A stretch of 64,000 bases of DNA from Episyrphus balteatus (taxonomy: Eukaryota > Arthropoda > Insecta > Diptera > Syrphidae), in contig NC_079134.1 of assembly GCF_945859705.1 (NCBI RefSeq), positions 52,196,402 through 52,260,401 of the forward strand, read 5' to 3'. The notes under the pieces are model-generated. The model was given only the letters and a program-made list of their open reading frames with translations, did no database searches and was not told where the DNA came from. Below are positions 46,994 through 57,994 of the stretch, piece after piece. The position numbers and the translations under genes were made by a program. The first letter of the stretch is position 1, and every line of letters starts with the position of its first letter.

Positions 46994-49756
46994 TTGGTGT
47001 TGGCTAATAGTAATGGAGTAGTTCCTGATTCCGACGGTTATGTTGAGCTGCGATCACTCGTCAAAATATTGGTTGCGCAAAAATCTGGCCTCAAAATTTG
47101 TCATTTAAATGCACAAAGTTTGAGATGTAAAATGGACGAATTTCGAGAAATTTTCGTAGGTTCTGAGGTTGATGTAATTTGTATTTCGGAGACATGGTTT
47201 TCGAGCAATGTTAATGATACTTTTTTAAAACTTGCAGGCTACAAGCTTTTTCGTGCTGATCGAACTAGATGTAATGGTGGTGGGGTTGCTATATATGTAA
47301 AAGAAAATATTACATGTGTTGTTAAACGTAGGTCATCGAATGACAGCCAAATAGAATTTTTGTTTCTTGAGCTTCTTGGGGAATGCGAGAGGATTTTAGT
47401 GGGTGTAGCTTATAGACCTCATCGACTTATTAACTCTGAACCTCTTATATCTTTACTTGAAGAAATAGCGGTCTCTTGTTCAAAAGTAATTTTGTGTGGG
47501 GATATGAACAGTGATTTACTTCTGGAAAGCCACTTAGTGGAAAGTATGCTTACCTTGAATCTGTTTCCCGTTAATGTTTCTTCCCCTACGCACTTTAGCT
47601 CACATACTGCTACGCTTCTCGACGTTTTTTTTGTAAGTGAACCTAATAAAGTTTTGATGTATGACCAGTTGTCTGCTCCTGCTTTCTCAAAACATGATCT
47701 CATTTACCTTACTTTTGAGTTTACCTTAACTACTTCACCTAGCACTTTCACATTTAGAGATTTCAAAAGCATTAACCTAGTTACATTGGAGTGCGATGCT
47801 CGGAGTATAGCGTGGGAAAATATTTACTTCATGGCTTCATGTAATGACCAAATTGATTTTCTTCAAATGAACATTAATCACCTTTTTGAAAAACATGTGC
47901 CTTTGAGGACTAAAACTTTTAACTCAAGGCAACGCTCTTGGTTTACTTCAGACATACGTTTACTTATGAAAAAACGTGACCTGGCATATAAACGTTGGAA
48001 GAGATATAAACTTAGTACATACCGCGAAGAATATTGTAGTCTTCGTAACAGAACTGTTTCTCTTATTCGGTCAACTAAGGCTCAAGTATTTGCTAATAAA
48101 CTTGACCCTTGTTTAAGTGGAAAAAAGCTTTGGAAAAATTTACGAAACCTAGGTTTGGGTAAACAGCAAGGTGAAATATGCAAGTCTATTGATGTAAATT
48201 CGCTAAACCAGAATTTTGTTACTCTTCCACATTTATCGGGTGTAACACCATCGCCATCTATTGTAAACTTACCTGTTGAAAATATCGCTGAAACAAATCA
48301 GAAGTTCGGATTTAAAGGAATTGATCAGTCTCAAGTAGTTGAAAGCATACTCTCCATCAAATCGAACGCTGTTGGAACCGATGGTGTCCATCCTAAGTTT
48401 TTAAAAATTTTACTACCCATAGTGCTGCCCTACATTACTTTTGCTTTCAACAGTATTTTAACAACCAGTGTTTTCCCTACAGCTTGGAAACGAGCGAAAA
48501 TCATACCGGTTCCTAAAAATTCTAGTGGAAAGGATTTCCGGCCCATTTCCATACTCCCGTATCTGTCGAAAGCTTTTGAAAAAATAATGAAAATTCAAAT
48601 TAACTCTTTTTTATACGCTACTCATGCCCTTTCACCGTTGCAATCTGGTTTTCGGGAAAAACATAGTTGCATTACCGCTTTGCTGACAGTAGTAGATGAA
48701 ATTAGACAAAACATTGATAATGATCAAATAACTTTTCTCTTACTGCTAGATTTTTCTCGTGCTTTTGATACTGTTGATCACAATACTCTGTGCAATAAGC
48801 TTTTAAATTTTTTTGATTTCTCTGCCACTGCCACAAAGCTTCTTAGTTCCTATCTTTCCGGTCGGGAACAAGCGGTTTATCCAAACAACCTACTGTCCAA
48901 TTTTATAGCCGTGCCTACAGGAGTACCTCAAGGCTCTATTTTGGGGCCCTTGCTTTTTTCCTTGTACATCAATGAACTCCCATCCGTCATTAGTAACTCT
49001 AATATTCAACTCTATGCCGATGATGCTCAACTTCAAATTAGCTGCCGTCTCGGTCTTATTGAAGATTGTGTAAGTCGCATTAATGCTGATCTGGAAAACA
49101 TAGCTAATTGGGCAAAGAAAAATCTCCTCTCAATTAATTCAGCTAAATCTAAGTGTATTGTCATCTCTAAGAAAAGTACCTCAACATCTTATTTTCCCAC
49201 GATCATCCTTAACAATGAACCCATCGAATATGTTTCCACAGCCAAGAACTTAGGTATGACTTTCAACAAAACACTAACTTGGAGTAACCACATCAGTGTA
49301 GCAGTAGGGAAAGTATATGGTGTATTACGTTCCTTATGGGCGTCACAGTATTTTACTCCAATAAAAACCAGAATTGTGTTGGTCAAATCACTAAATGTTG
49401 CGTACAATAATGCAATAAGATACGTTTTTGGACTCCGGCGATTTGATAGAGTATCTAATTTCTCCAACAAAATTTCAACGCTCACCTTCGATAAGCTTTT
49501 GCAATTTAGATCATTAACTATGCTATATAACATTGTACAAAATCATCAACCTCCGAATCTGTTCAACAAAATAACTTTCTGTGCTTCCACTAGAACAGCG
49601 CAGATCCTTCAGCCGCGTTTTACATGTTTGACGTCTGAACGTCAGTTCTTCGTTTACGCCGTTCGGCTTTGGAACTCTCTACCACGACATTTTAGGAACA
49701 TTGGAGATAGGAAGGGATTTCAAAAGGAACTAAAGGCATATTATTTAATAAATTAA
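46994..49756 (+). CDS. CR1-like ORF2 (endonuclease and reverse transcriptase)
   Basis: About 920 codons open from a TTG; upstream in phase is TAA at 46979-46981, and the first in-phase ATG falls inside the endonuclease (Met47), so the true start codon seems lost or non-AUG. Endonuclease, about residues 34-240: N39 (HLNAQSL), E66 (SETW), GDMNSD 169-174, D210 and SKH 232-234. RT, about 440-760: RPISIL 516-521, LLLLDFSRAFDTVDH 582-596, TGVPQGSILGPL 642-653 and YADD 674-677. The C-terminus has NVAYNNAIRYVFGLRRFD and LWNSLP. Between Leu800 and Asn801 about 25-30 residues usual in the family appear absent (an in-frame gap). No RNase H. Family role: target nicking and target-primed reverse transcription. 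Confidence 0.85.
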   Translation: MVLANSNGVVPDSDGYVELRSLVKILVAQKSGLKICHLNAQSLRCKMDEFREIFVGSEVDVICISETWFSSNVNDTFLKLAGYKLFRADRTRCNGGGVAIYVKENITCVVKRRSSNDSQIEFLFLELLGECERILVGVAYRPHRLINSEPLISLLEEIAVSCSKVILCGDMNSDLLLESHLVESMLTLNLFPVNVSSPTHFSSHTATLLDVFFVSEPNKVLMYDQLSAPAFSKHDLIYLTFEFTLTTSPSTFTFRDFKSINLVTLECDARSIAWENIYFMASCNDQIDFLQMNINHLFEKHVPLRTKTFNSRQRSWFTSDIRLLMKKRDLAYKRWKRYKLSTYREEYCSLRNRTVSLIRSTKAQVFANKLDPCLSGKKLWKNLRNLGLGKQQGEICKSIDVNSLNQNFVTLPHLSGVTPSPSIVNLPVENIAETNQKFGFKGIDQSQVVESILSIKSNAVGTDGVHPKFLKILLPIVLPYITFAFNSILTTSVFPTAWKRAKIIPVPKNSSGKDFRPISILPYLSKAFEKIMKIQINSFLYATHALSPLQSGFREKHSCITALLTVVDEIRQNIDNDQITFLLLLDFSRAFDTVDHNTLCNKLLNFFDFSATATKLLSSYLSGREQAVYPNNLLSNFIAVPTGVPQGSILGPLLFSLYINELPSVISNSNIQLYADDAQLQISCRLGLIEDCVSRINADLENIANWAKKNLLSINSAKSKCIVISKKSTSTSYFPTIILNNEPIEYVSTAKNLGMTFNKTLTWSNHISVAVGKVYGVLRSLWASQYFTPIKTRIVLVKSLNVAYNNAIRYVFGLRRFDRVSNFSNKISTLTFDKLLQFRSLTMLYNIVQNHQPPNLFNKITFCASTRTAQILQPRFTCLTSERQFFVYAVRLWNSLPRHFRNIGDRKGFQKELKAYYLIN

Positions 49757-49925
49757 ATAAAATTATTTTGTTAACTGGTACAAATGTACATATATGTATA
49801 TTTTACTCTAATTTTGAATTATTTAAGCCTCTATGAGTTGTTATCATGATTAAAAATTGTTTTCTAAATATAACTTTGCACTAGTTTATAAGATTTTTGT
49901 ATCTTAATGTGTAAAATTCCATATA

Positions 49926-49962
<37 letters not shown>

Positions 49963-49963
49963 A
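49757..49963 (+). other. CR1-like 3' UTR and (AAAT)n tail
   Basis: A short AT-rich 3' UTR ends in about nine AAAT units (49925-49963), the kind of tail used by CR1-group elements in place of poly-A. Confidence 0.85.
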
Positions 49964-50275
49964 CAAAAAAATTCAATGTCCTGTTTTCAAAAAAAATCGA
50001 TTTTTCAAAAAAAAATAATTTTTTTTTAATTTTATTTTTTAACTAAACTAAAAACTATATACATAAAAAAATTTCGTCGAAATTAAAGAATTATTTGGGA
50101 AAAAATCGGACTTATAAAAAATTGGAGGTACCGTTAATAACCAAAATTAATTTTATAATCAAAATCGTAGGAGGCGTTTTTGAGAAAATTTAACTTTTTT
50201 AAAAATGGTATATGATAGGTACCATTATTTTTGTTAAAAAAAAAATATTTCCGAAAACTCTTCTGTTCAAGGTTA
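49964..50275 (+). repeat. Dispersed repeat family A, copy 2, right part
   Basis: Begins TTACAAAAAAATTCAATGTC, exactly where the homology breaks at 45356, then shows GGAGGTACCGTTAATA and ATGATAGGTACC. It ends near ACTGCTACACATAC and is followed at once by copy 3. Confidence 0.75.
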
Positions 50276-50296
50276 AAAAACTGCTACACATACATA

Positions 50297-50790
50297 TTCT
50301 TTTATAAAGATGCCTTTTTAGAAAAAAAAATCCAAAATCATTAGAGTATTATTTATAACAATTTTTTTTTTAATAAAATAGGTATGCCATTTTGGAGTAA
50401 GTTTTAATCAACACCTTAAACAATAATTTCAAAAAAACTCAAAAACTCCTGTTTTAAAAAAATTCGATTTTTCAAAAAAAAAATTAATTTTTTTTTCAAA
50501 TCCAATTTTTTTTCAATTTTATTTTTGATTTATACAAAAGTTATAAAAGTATTTTTGGTAAAAAAACTTTCGTTGAAATTAAAGGAATCGTTTGGGAAAA
50601 AATCAGACTTGTAAAAAATGGGAGGTACCCTTAATAACCGTTTTTGAAAAATTAATTGGTAGGTATGTGACAGGTACCGTTATTTTTAGTAAAAATAAAC
50701 TAATTCCGTTCTGTTCAAGATTCAAAAACTGCTACATACCAAGTTGCAAGTGGATTGGCCCATCCGTTTAGGCTGTAGCTATGATTTTGA
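50297..50790 (+). repeat. Dispersed repeat family A, copy 3
   Basis: Same order of marks as copies 1 and 2, continuing to CTACATACCAAGTTGCAAGT and GGCCCATCCGTTTAGG, where it abuts the inverted copy of the 3950-4385 repeat. Confidence 0.75.
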
Positions 50791-51060
50791 ACCTTGCAGA
50801 CAATTTGTCTGCTGAGACAGCCACCAACGTCGCAAAACTCGTCTGATTTTGAAAAATTAAACGCCAATTGCTTCGTTAAATCACAATCTAGGGGCGGTAT
50901 ATTTTAGTTTTTTTTTTTTTAATTTTTCTTAACAAAAAAGTTATGGCCCAAAAACGCAAAAATCACCAAAAATTTAATTTAAAAAATTTTGGATTTCCGT
51001 CAGCACTGTAATAATGGACCCATTTTCCAAAAATAAATGGCAATCGCTTCGATTAAAAAT
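50790..51060 (-). repeat. Inverted copy of the 3950-4385 repeat
   Basis: Carries TTGCAGACAATTTGTCTGCT, ATCTAGGGGCGGT, GGCCCAAAAACGCAAAAA and CACTGTAATAATGGACCC, all complements of marks at 4000-4375. Confidence 0.75.
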
Positions 51061-51064
51061 TTTT

Positions 51065-52000
51065 AAATTAATTATAATAATATCTCAAAATTATAAATGT
51101 TTAGTATGTTGGTATACAATACATAACTAAGCAATATACATATACCTCATAACTCTCAAGTCTTGATTTGTTTCAATTTTATAAATCTGCACCTAACTTA
51201 CTTTAAGGTTAATTACGTTAACAAAAGTAACAAAGGAATATTGATTTTTTTTACATTTCTTTGAGGTGGTTTCAAATTAATAGATACCTTCTAATTAGTA
51301 ATAGAAATGAACCTTCATTGTTAAGTTTTTTTTCTTGTGTACGTTGTATGCAGGCGAGTGGGATCAGGATACACCATGTGACTATCCTCAATCCAGACAC
51401 CTTTAGCTTTCTTTCTTTTATAAACTTCCTTTAATTTTTTTGAAAAGTCCCAACATATACAAAGCCATCTAAATACGTTTATTCTTTTGTATGTCTCGAA
51501 ATTTTGATATTGATTATACTATTAACAAAACCTTTGATTCCTGTCTGGTATTTGGGATTTTACCCTTCTAAACCAGTCAGCATCCACTCGAGGTTACTAT
51601 AGAAATTTCAATTCTTGTTTGACATGAATACCTTAAGTAACAAGCTTTGCAAGAATGCCCAATTATGTAGGTACCTTAACTTACCTTTAAAATTATGCTA
51701 AATACAACAGTGAAGAAATGCCTTGCTGTCAAAAGTAATTCAATGCTTTAACTTAAATACTGCAAGTTATCATCGCTTTAAAGTGCTTTTTTTTCTGTGC
51801 TCATCCATTTGACATCTCAACCACGACGCTAAAAACCTAAGAAAAATCCTCCCAAGTGGAACTCGCAAGTCAGAAACATAATCTCAAAAAGGATCAGTTT
51901 CATAAATTTCAAACGCAAACGTAGTCATAGCGCCCTACCACAGAAGAGAACTCAGTGACCTGGATCGGATTTTTCTTTTCTTATATTTTTTATGTAGATA
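51065..52000. other. AT-rich non-genic sequence
   Basis: Nothing supported. Confidence 0.5.
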
Positions 52001-52299
52001 TATTTTTTTTTATTATTTCTTTGCTGTTCTATTTTAGCCAAGGAAATTGTCATCATCTTTGAGTTCAAAAAAAGAAGAAGGAATGTTCTTCATAACTCTC
52101 TCTCTCTCATCATACACTTCTACACCATCACCATCGCCATTGCCCAGTTCGCTATTCTACTTACCAAAAGCAGGAGAGAATGGTCACGTTTCAGATGTCA
52201 TAGTGTCCACATCGCTTTGTCCATTCAACATTAATAATATTCTCTGTTCCACTCGGCAAACTTGCAAAAAGTAAACACACACACAGATTAATCACATAC

Positions 52300-52690
52300 A
52301 AAAGAAAAGATGAAACGGAAAGCGAACACGAACCGAGGCGAGGGGTTGTGTTTTCATGATAAAGTCTCAAGTCTCCTGAACCTGGGACTCGACTATTATA
52401 TGATTACGTTTTGATATGCTTCGTTGATTAAATGTGGTTGAAATGTGACATTTTATGCAATAAACACCTGGCTTTAAGTTGACCCTTAATTGGTGCAACT
52501 CCCCGAACTTCCTCTGCACTTAACATCTTCTCTACTCTACTACCTACTTCTTCCCAAATGAGTAATTAGTGAAGAAAATCATTCGTCTTTGAGCGCTCAT
52601 TAAAGTCACCAGAAATTGCTCCTTGCGGAAGTGTTTCTCACAGAGTTTGATTATGGGATTAATTCGTCGAAGGACTTAACCTCAAAAGTG
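52300..52690. other. Low-repeat block, possible regulatory DNA
   Basis: Few homopolymers and several homeodomain-type sites (TTAATTGG, GTAATTAG, TTTTATGC) within about 200 bp. No coding signal. Enhancer function is only a suggestion. Confidence 0.25.
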
Positions 52691-52800
52691 TGGGTTGGGT
52701 AGAGCTGCTCTATGAAGAACACCTGTGTAATGTCACGGTTCGATTCCCATTGGCAGAACAGAAATGTTACTTCTGTCACCATGATTACAACAGTACTTGA
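52690..52800 (+). repeat. tRNA-derived SINE-like fragment
   Basis: A good B box, GGTTCGATTCC (52737-52747), lies about 45 bp downstream of an A-box-like GGGTAGAGCTGCTCTATG (about 52696-52713). Flanking pairing does not form an acceptor stem, so this is not a working tRNA gene. Confidence 0.5.
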
Positions 52801-53141
52801 ATAGTGGCAACGTGGTCGTATTTAGACTATCGTGGGCCTTAGGTTGTTGTTTTCGTTGAATGGAAGGTTATGTAGAGAAGGTTTTTTACCTTCTATTCTC
52901 CTTTAAAAAAAAGGACATCTCTTGAATCTCATGAAGCATAGCTCCAATGCATTAAGTGAGTGTGAGAAAAAAGGTTCCGTTCAGACTTATGTTTTTGCAA
53001 CGCACGATGACGTAGCGCGCGTTTTTATTCTTACTGTATTCCCACATGCTTGGGTAATATTGCGGCGGCAATCTGCTACTAAGGCCCGGTGCATACCTAC
53101 ATGAATTTTTAACGCCATCTACATTACTAATCATACCTAAG

Positions 53142-53240
53142 TGCGGTGAAGCTGAGTCAATTTACCGCTCTTGCGGTGACACTGCGATGACGCCAGGGCA
53201 ACTCTGCGGTGTTTCGGTAAATTGACTCAGCCTCACCGCA
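53142..53240. repeat. Short foldback, 26-bp arms
   Basis: TGCGGTGAAGCTGAGTCAAT.. (53142-53167) and its complement with one mismatch (53215-53240), spacer 47 bp. Much richer in GC than the flanks; probably a very short MITE. Confidence 0.8.
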
Positions 53241-53668
53241 TTTTTTGTATAATGATGAAAAAACACATTTGTGCATTGGACCTAAACGTATCCTCTCGCA
53301 CGATGACGCCATTCTTCAGTTATAACCTTCAAAGCAAAAACAAACCTCTGCGTTACCGACTGTTAAAAAAACAACAAATTTTACGAAGCTGAGTTTTGGA
53401 GTACCTCCACAGTACCACTGAGGTATTTGAGATCGAAAATCAACTGAAGTAACTAAAACAATGGTTTGATGTGGGTGCATGAAGGGACCTAGAACAAGAT
53501 GTGGTGAAGGAGCAGCCTGTGAGGTCTGTTTTCAAAAACAAGCAACACCGACCTCTCGGAAAGGTTTCCCCATAAAAGAAACCTGTGAAAAACCGAAGTG
53601 AAGGTGCAAATTACTTATCAGCTTAGTGTAACCTAAAAAAAATCGTGCTTGATAGGTACTGACAAACA

Positions 53669-53698
53669 CAAGTTTGCCAACAGTGGTTGGCAAACTTG
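53669..53698. repeat. Perfect 13-bp hairpin
   Basis: CAAGTTTGCCAAC, loop AGTG, then GTTGGCAAACTTG. Too short for a typical animal pre-miRNA. Confidence 0.85.
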
Positions 53699-54104
53699 CG
53701 ATATTATATTCTTCAACTTTTGGAAGTGTAAAAGTGTAAGTGTAAAAATGTGTAACCAGGCAGTAGAATCTTATTGTATAAGCGTTACATTGGCGCTGTT
53801 TAAGTTATTTGAACGATTTTTACTTCCTCCAACATCTGCAAAAAAAATACCTAAAATTCGATTAAATCCTTGACTCTTGAGTAAAATTACATCTGCCAGA
53901 TGCACTTTATGGTCGATTCGATACGCTCCTGTCAATTCAATAACAGCTAACATTTCAAACCGCTAGGATGGGTTGTGGGTTGTGGTTTTCGCGGAATTCT
54001 TTTCGTTTTTTCTCTATTATTTCCTCTTATTTTTTTTTTTGGCTGATTTCCTGACAACCATTAATTTTTATTTTTTATGCTCGTTTCAAAAGATTTAGCA
54101 CCTG

Positions 54105-54310
54105 TCTGGACGAAGCGATGGTGGTTATCCGCATTTAAAGGAAATGCCATCGTCGCCGCCACCGGGGCATTCAGTGTAGTGTACCGCACAGCAGTGCACA
54201 GCGCACCGCCTCGCAATCGTTTGTTAGCGAACGTACAGTAAATGTGAACTGGAGCGTGATATAAATTTACTGTTTGCGCTCATAATATAAGGGTATCCGT
54301 GAGTTACGTT
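54105..54310. other. GC-rich island, possible promoter or exon
   Basis: Around 54110-54260 the sequence is rich in CG and GC words, including CGTCGCCGCCACCGGGGC, in an otherwise AT-rich setting. No frame of known type crosses it. It could be an untranslated first exon or core promoter of a host gene. Confidence 0.25.
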
Positions 54311-54319
54311 CTCAAGTGA

Positions 54320-55400
54320 CATGGCATTGCTTTTTTTTATTTTTTATTTGTTTGGTTTTGGATTTTGTTTTTGTGTTTTTATTATTTTTTTTATTGTTTA
54401 TTTGCAGATAGTATCTTTCTGTCTGCGCAATATCCGGTTACATTTATATCAATGCAGATATGAATAGTGCTAAGTTAACGTTTGTCAATTAGGTAACGGT
54501 AGATGTAGGTGGATTGGTGGATGTGGTGAACGTCCTTGTGGTTTAAATTGGCCAGAGGGGAACTATCGTTTTTGCCTTTCTATACATTTATGTTTTCCTT
54601 CTTCATAATCCTTTTGTTACGGTTGAGTTCGTTTAGAGGTCAACCGAAAAGGATCTCTGGGTGAACGATTTTATAAATTTGCACAGGATGTGTGTGTGTT
54701 GAAAATGATATTGAATTCGACTCGAGTTGGTCTCTGATAAAATCAAAATACCCCGTTAAATCGGCTAATTCAATTTTATCGATCCGATTATTATTATTGC
54801 GCTCGCCCTTTCATTTTGGATTTTCAGGTTGAACTCAAAGAAGTATATAGAGATATTATTTTAGAGAAGCTAAATAGGTAGGTATTTATGCGGTTCACAG
54901 AAGTCTAATGATTGCAATCGAAATGAGAATAGCATGATACAGGAATTGGACTTAATTAAGCCGTTAACCCAACTAATAATAGTAAAAGCACGAACCAAAT
55001 TATAAGTAAAAGCAGGATGAGGCCGTCATGGGTCCGGAGTTGCGTAGATAGAGAACTCTTTTCCATAATGTTCTAATTATGTGATTAGCCATAGCTTTTT
55101 TTAAACCTATTCTCTTTCGAACAGCACTTGTTTACGGACAAAATGAAGACTGAATTCAACATTAACGTAATTACACCTCCTGGATATTGAAAATGAAGTA
55201 AATAAAACAGGCTAAGTTGGTTTTTGAGAAGAAAAGGAGAGAAGTGAATAATGTTCTTTTCCTTTTCCAATTGCTACAAAGATCAATTTGCTACTTTCTG
55301 AGCACGCTTAATATAAATTCTCGAACGAGGTTGACGAGGTGTGGAAGTGATTTCTGTTTCAGTAGGTATACGAAAAGAACTTTTTAGACCTTTCTAAACT
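54320..55400. other. Non-genic sequence
   Basis: T-rich tract at 54330-54400, then moderately complex sequence. No gene or element recognised. Confidence 0.4.
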
Positions 55401-55404
55401 AACC

Positions 55405-55604
55405 TTGGTAATTCCAACAAATTACATCACTTTTTTTTTTTGTTACCTCACCCTTAGTTCAAAAATTATGACAAAAAAAAAAAACTTTTTTCACATTACC
55501 AACCTCTTAAAAAACAAAATTATTTTTTTTTTATCAGTGTAAAATTGTCATTTTTCCACTTTTTCTCAATTAACAAAAGTGATGTAATTTGTTGGAATTA
55601 CCAT
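55405..55604. repeat. Foldback of about 200 bp
   Basis: Perfect 29-bp inverted arms, TGGTAATTCCAACAAATTAC plus ATCACTTTT, at 55406-55434 and 55575-55603. The inner sequence shows further partial complementarity (ATGACAAAAA with TGTCATTTTT). A transcript would form a long hairpin. Confidence 0.8.
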
Positions 55605-55609
55605 GGATT

Positions 55610-57990
55610 TAATTGTTCTTAATTATAAATTTTAAAAAGGTCACTGTGGTGTATGAGTACTTTTTTTTGGTGTGGTGAATAAAATATATCTTCTATAATA
55701 TAATTATAATTTTTAAACTAAGCGTAGGATAGCGAATATTAAAGTTGTGCTATCCTTCCTTGCGTAAACAAAACACGGTTTTAAACTTACGATTTTTTCA
55801 CAGGAAAAAAATAAAATTTTTTTCGGTTTCTGATACGAAAAAAAGTTTTTTGTTGTATCGTGGAATAAGGAAAAACAAGTTGGGCTATCCTGGGCTAGCG
55901 TTGGGCAAACGAACCACAGTGCAAAACCAACAATTTTTATACTGAATAAAAAGAAATTATTTTTTGTGATTTTTAAGGTAAAAAAAAAATAATTCCGTTA
56001 TAATTTTAGAACTAACAAAAAAATTTTGGGCTACTGATTTTAAGGTTAAATGTCAAAAATATCATTTTTCATATTTCTATTTTTAAAAACGTTAAGTTAC
56101 AAAAATAACAGTTTTTCGTTCATTTAATTTTAAAAATGCATTTCGGCCAGGTACAAAGGTAATCGATGATTACTGATTCTTAAAAAAATCAAATACATTT
56201 CAAAAAAAATTCCTACAAAACTCCTTAAAATTCTTAACAAAAAGCTGTAATGGAACGACAAATATGAATATAATTTAACAACATTTTTATCATGAAATAT
56301 TTTTCTTCATAATTTCAGTTAGAACAATCCTTTTGTTTTTTTTTTAATAACCTACTCTTTTTAACAATGCCATGAAAGGAAGCCTTAATAAGTTCTTGCA
56401 CGATATATCCCACCAAAAAAACAAGAACTTATGACATAAACGATGTCGTGTTAATTTTTTGAGTTTTTAATTCATTCACATTAAGGAAACGTCAATTTCA
56501 TGTTTATAGCTCGTGCCTTTTTCACATACTGTTTCTAAGTGAAAACGGCCATTTACCATTTGCAGAGTGTTATTTCCGGAAGTAAACAACAAAACGATGC
56601 TATGTTGGAATTTTTTGTTGTTCATTTTTGTTCTTGTTTGCTGGTTAGCAGTCCTTTTCATGATTTTCTGCTAAGCGATTTTCTCTCTCAGACGTGCCAA
56701 GTGCTTTTGGGAAAATTAAGGCTTGGCCTCAATCTGGTTCTTCTACATGAAGGCACTTAGCACGTTGCGTATGCAAAGAATTTGACAAATAATTACCTTT
56801 CATATATACAAGTAGGTATTATATTTTTTTTTTGGTTTGTTTTTGTTCTAAGGCCAACAATTTTTTTTTTTTTTAATAAATTTATATTCCTAACTTCTGT
56901 GTGGTTCAAAGAAACAAACAGAAAACAAAAACCTTTCAAAAATTACCTAAGCAGAAATAGTTTTTGCGGTATTTTGGCACAGATATTTTATGCTTTAAAG
57001 GTTGAGTTGAACCAAAACGAATGCCAACAAATGTTATTAAACGAAATTGACAACAGTCATGCGGTTTTGTTTTAACAGTTCAATGTTGGTCTATTGCCAA
57101 GATTTATGTAGATACATTTTTATTTATGTTCCTAAGTAGTGTATGTTTAGATATTTATAATACTTTTGACTTTGGTGTGGTTAAGAGTCAGACTCGTTGA
57201 TGTCTTAACCTCAGATTGTCATTTGCAATGTTAACCATTATCAAGTTAAGTGAATTGAAAAAGATGTTTTCGTTCGCTTATATCATTATTTTTTTTATTA
57301 TTTTCTTTGACTGTAAAACAGAACTTTCTTAGGAAAAAAAATTATGAAAGTAATTAAATATTTATGAAAAAAAAATAGTTTTAATTGAAGCAAATAAAAT
57401 TCCAATGACAAAAAGGAAGTTTCATAGGAACGCGATTTCTTGTGATAAAATTTAAAAATTATAGAAGTGTAGGCGAGAATAAAAGAGTTCATTTATATGA
57501 AAATCGTATCCCAATTTTAGCCTTATAATAAATTCATTAAATTATTTAAGTATTTCTTTAAGAGATAACAACTCCAATGTCTTCTTGGAAGGCTTTGACA
57601 TAAAACGATCCTAAGAATTACATTCCTTTTTTTATAGGAGTTATAACGAAGTTCACTTTTTATTTATTTTATCACTACGCCTATTCTACAGTACACGTTT
57701 TTCAAATTGGCTATTTTCATTGGAAATAAAATATGAAGATTTCTTTCTGAAGGTTTCCAAGGCTACACACGGACGACGGGACGAACAGGTTATTTAAGTT
57801 TTATTATATGAAGTAAGACATTCTCAGAAAATAAGAAAATAACTAAATGTCTGCACATTTTTTGGTTCTTTTCTGATAAGATAGAAAAATCAATGAAAGA
57901 AAGAGGCATGAGACATCAACTTAACACACACCAAAAAGTCAAAATTATTAGCTACATGATAACCTTCCCAGTCAGCGCGGTTGTCTGCAT
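55610..57990. other. AT-rich non-genic sequence
   Basis: Starts with the GTCACTGTGGTGTATGAGTAC motif related to those at 10855 and 63955. Nothing else supported. Confidence 0.45.
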
Positions 57991-57994
57991 GCCT

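Larger units (their letters stand above)
45390..49963 (+). mobile_element. CR1-like non-LTR retrotransposon, nearly complete
   Basis: Layout: 5' UTR (about 45390-45701), coiled-coil ORF1, a 309-bp spacer, ORF2 (endonuclease plus RT, no RNase H) and a 207-bp 3' UTR ending in eight or so AAAT units. ORF2 without RNase H, an ORF1 of L1-like or FP-like fold and a short-repeat tail suit the CR1 clade or its close jockey-group relatives. The 5' boundary lies just after a run of about 30 A and is approximate. The element splits a family A repeat copy, which fixes its extent independently. No clean target duplication is visible. Confidence 0.85.
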
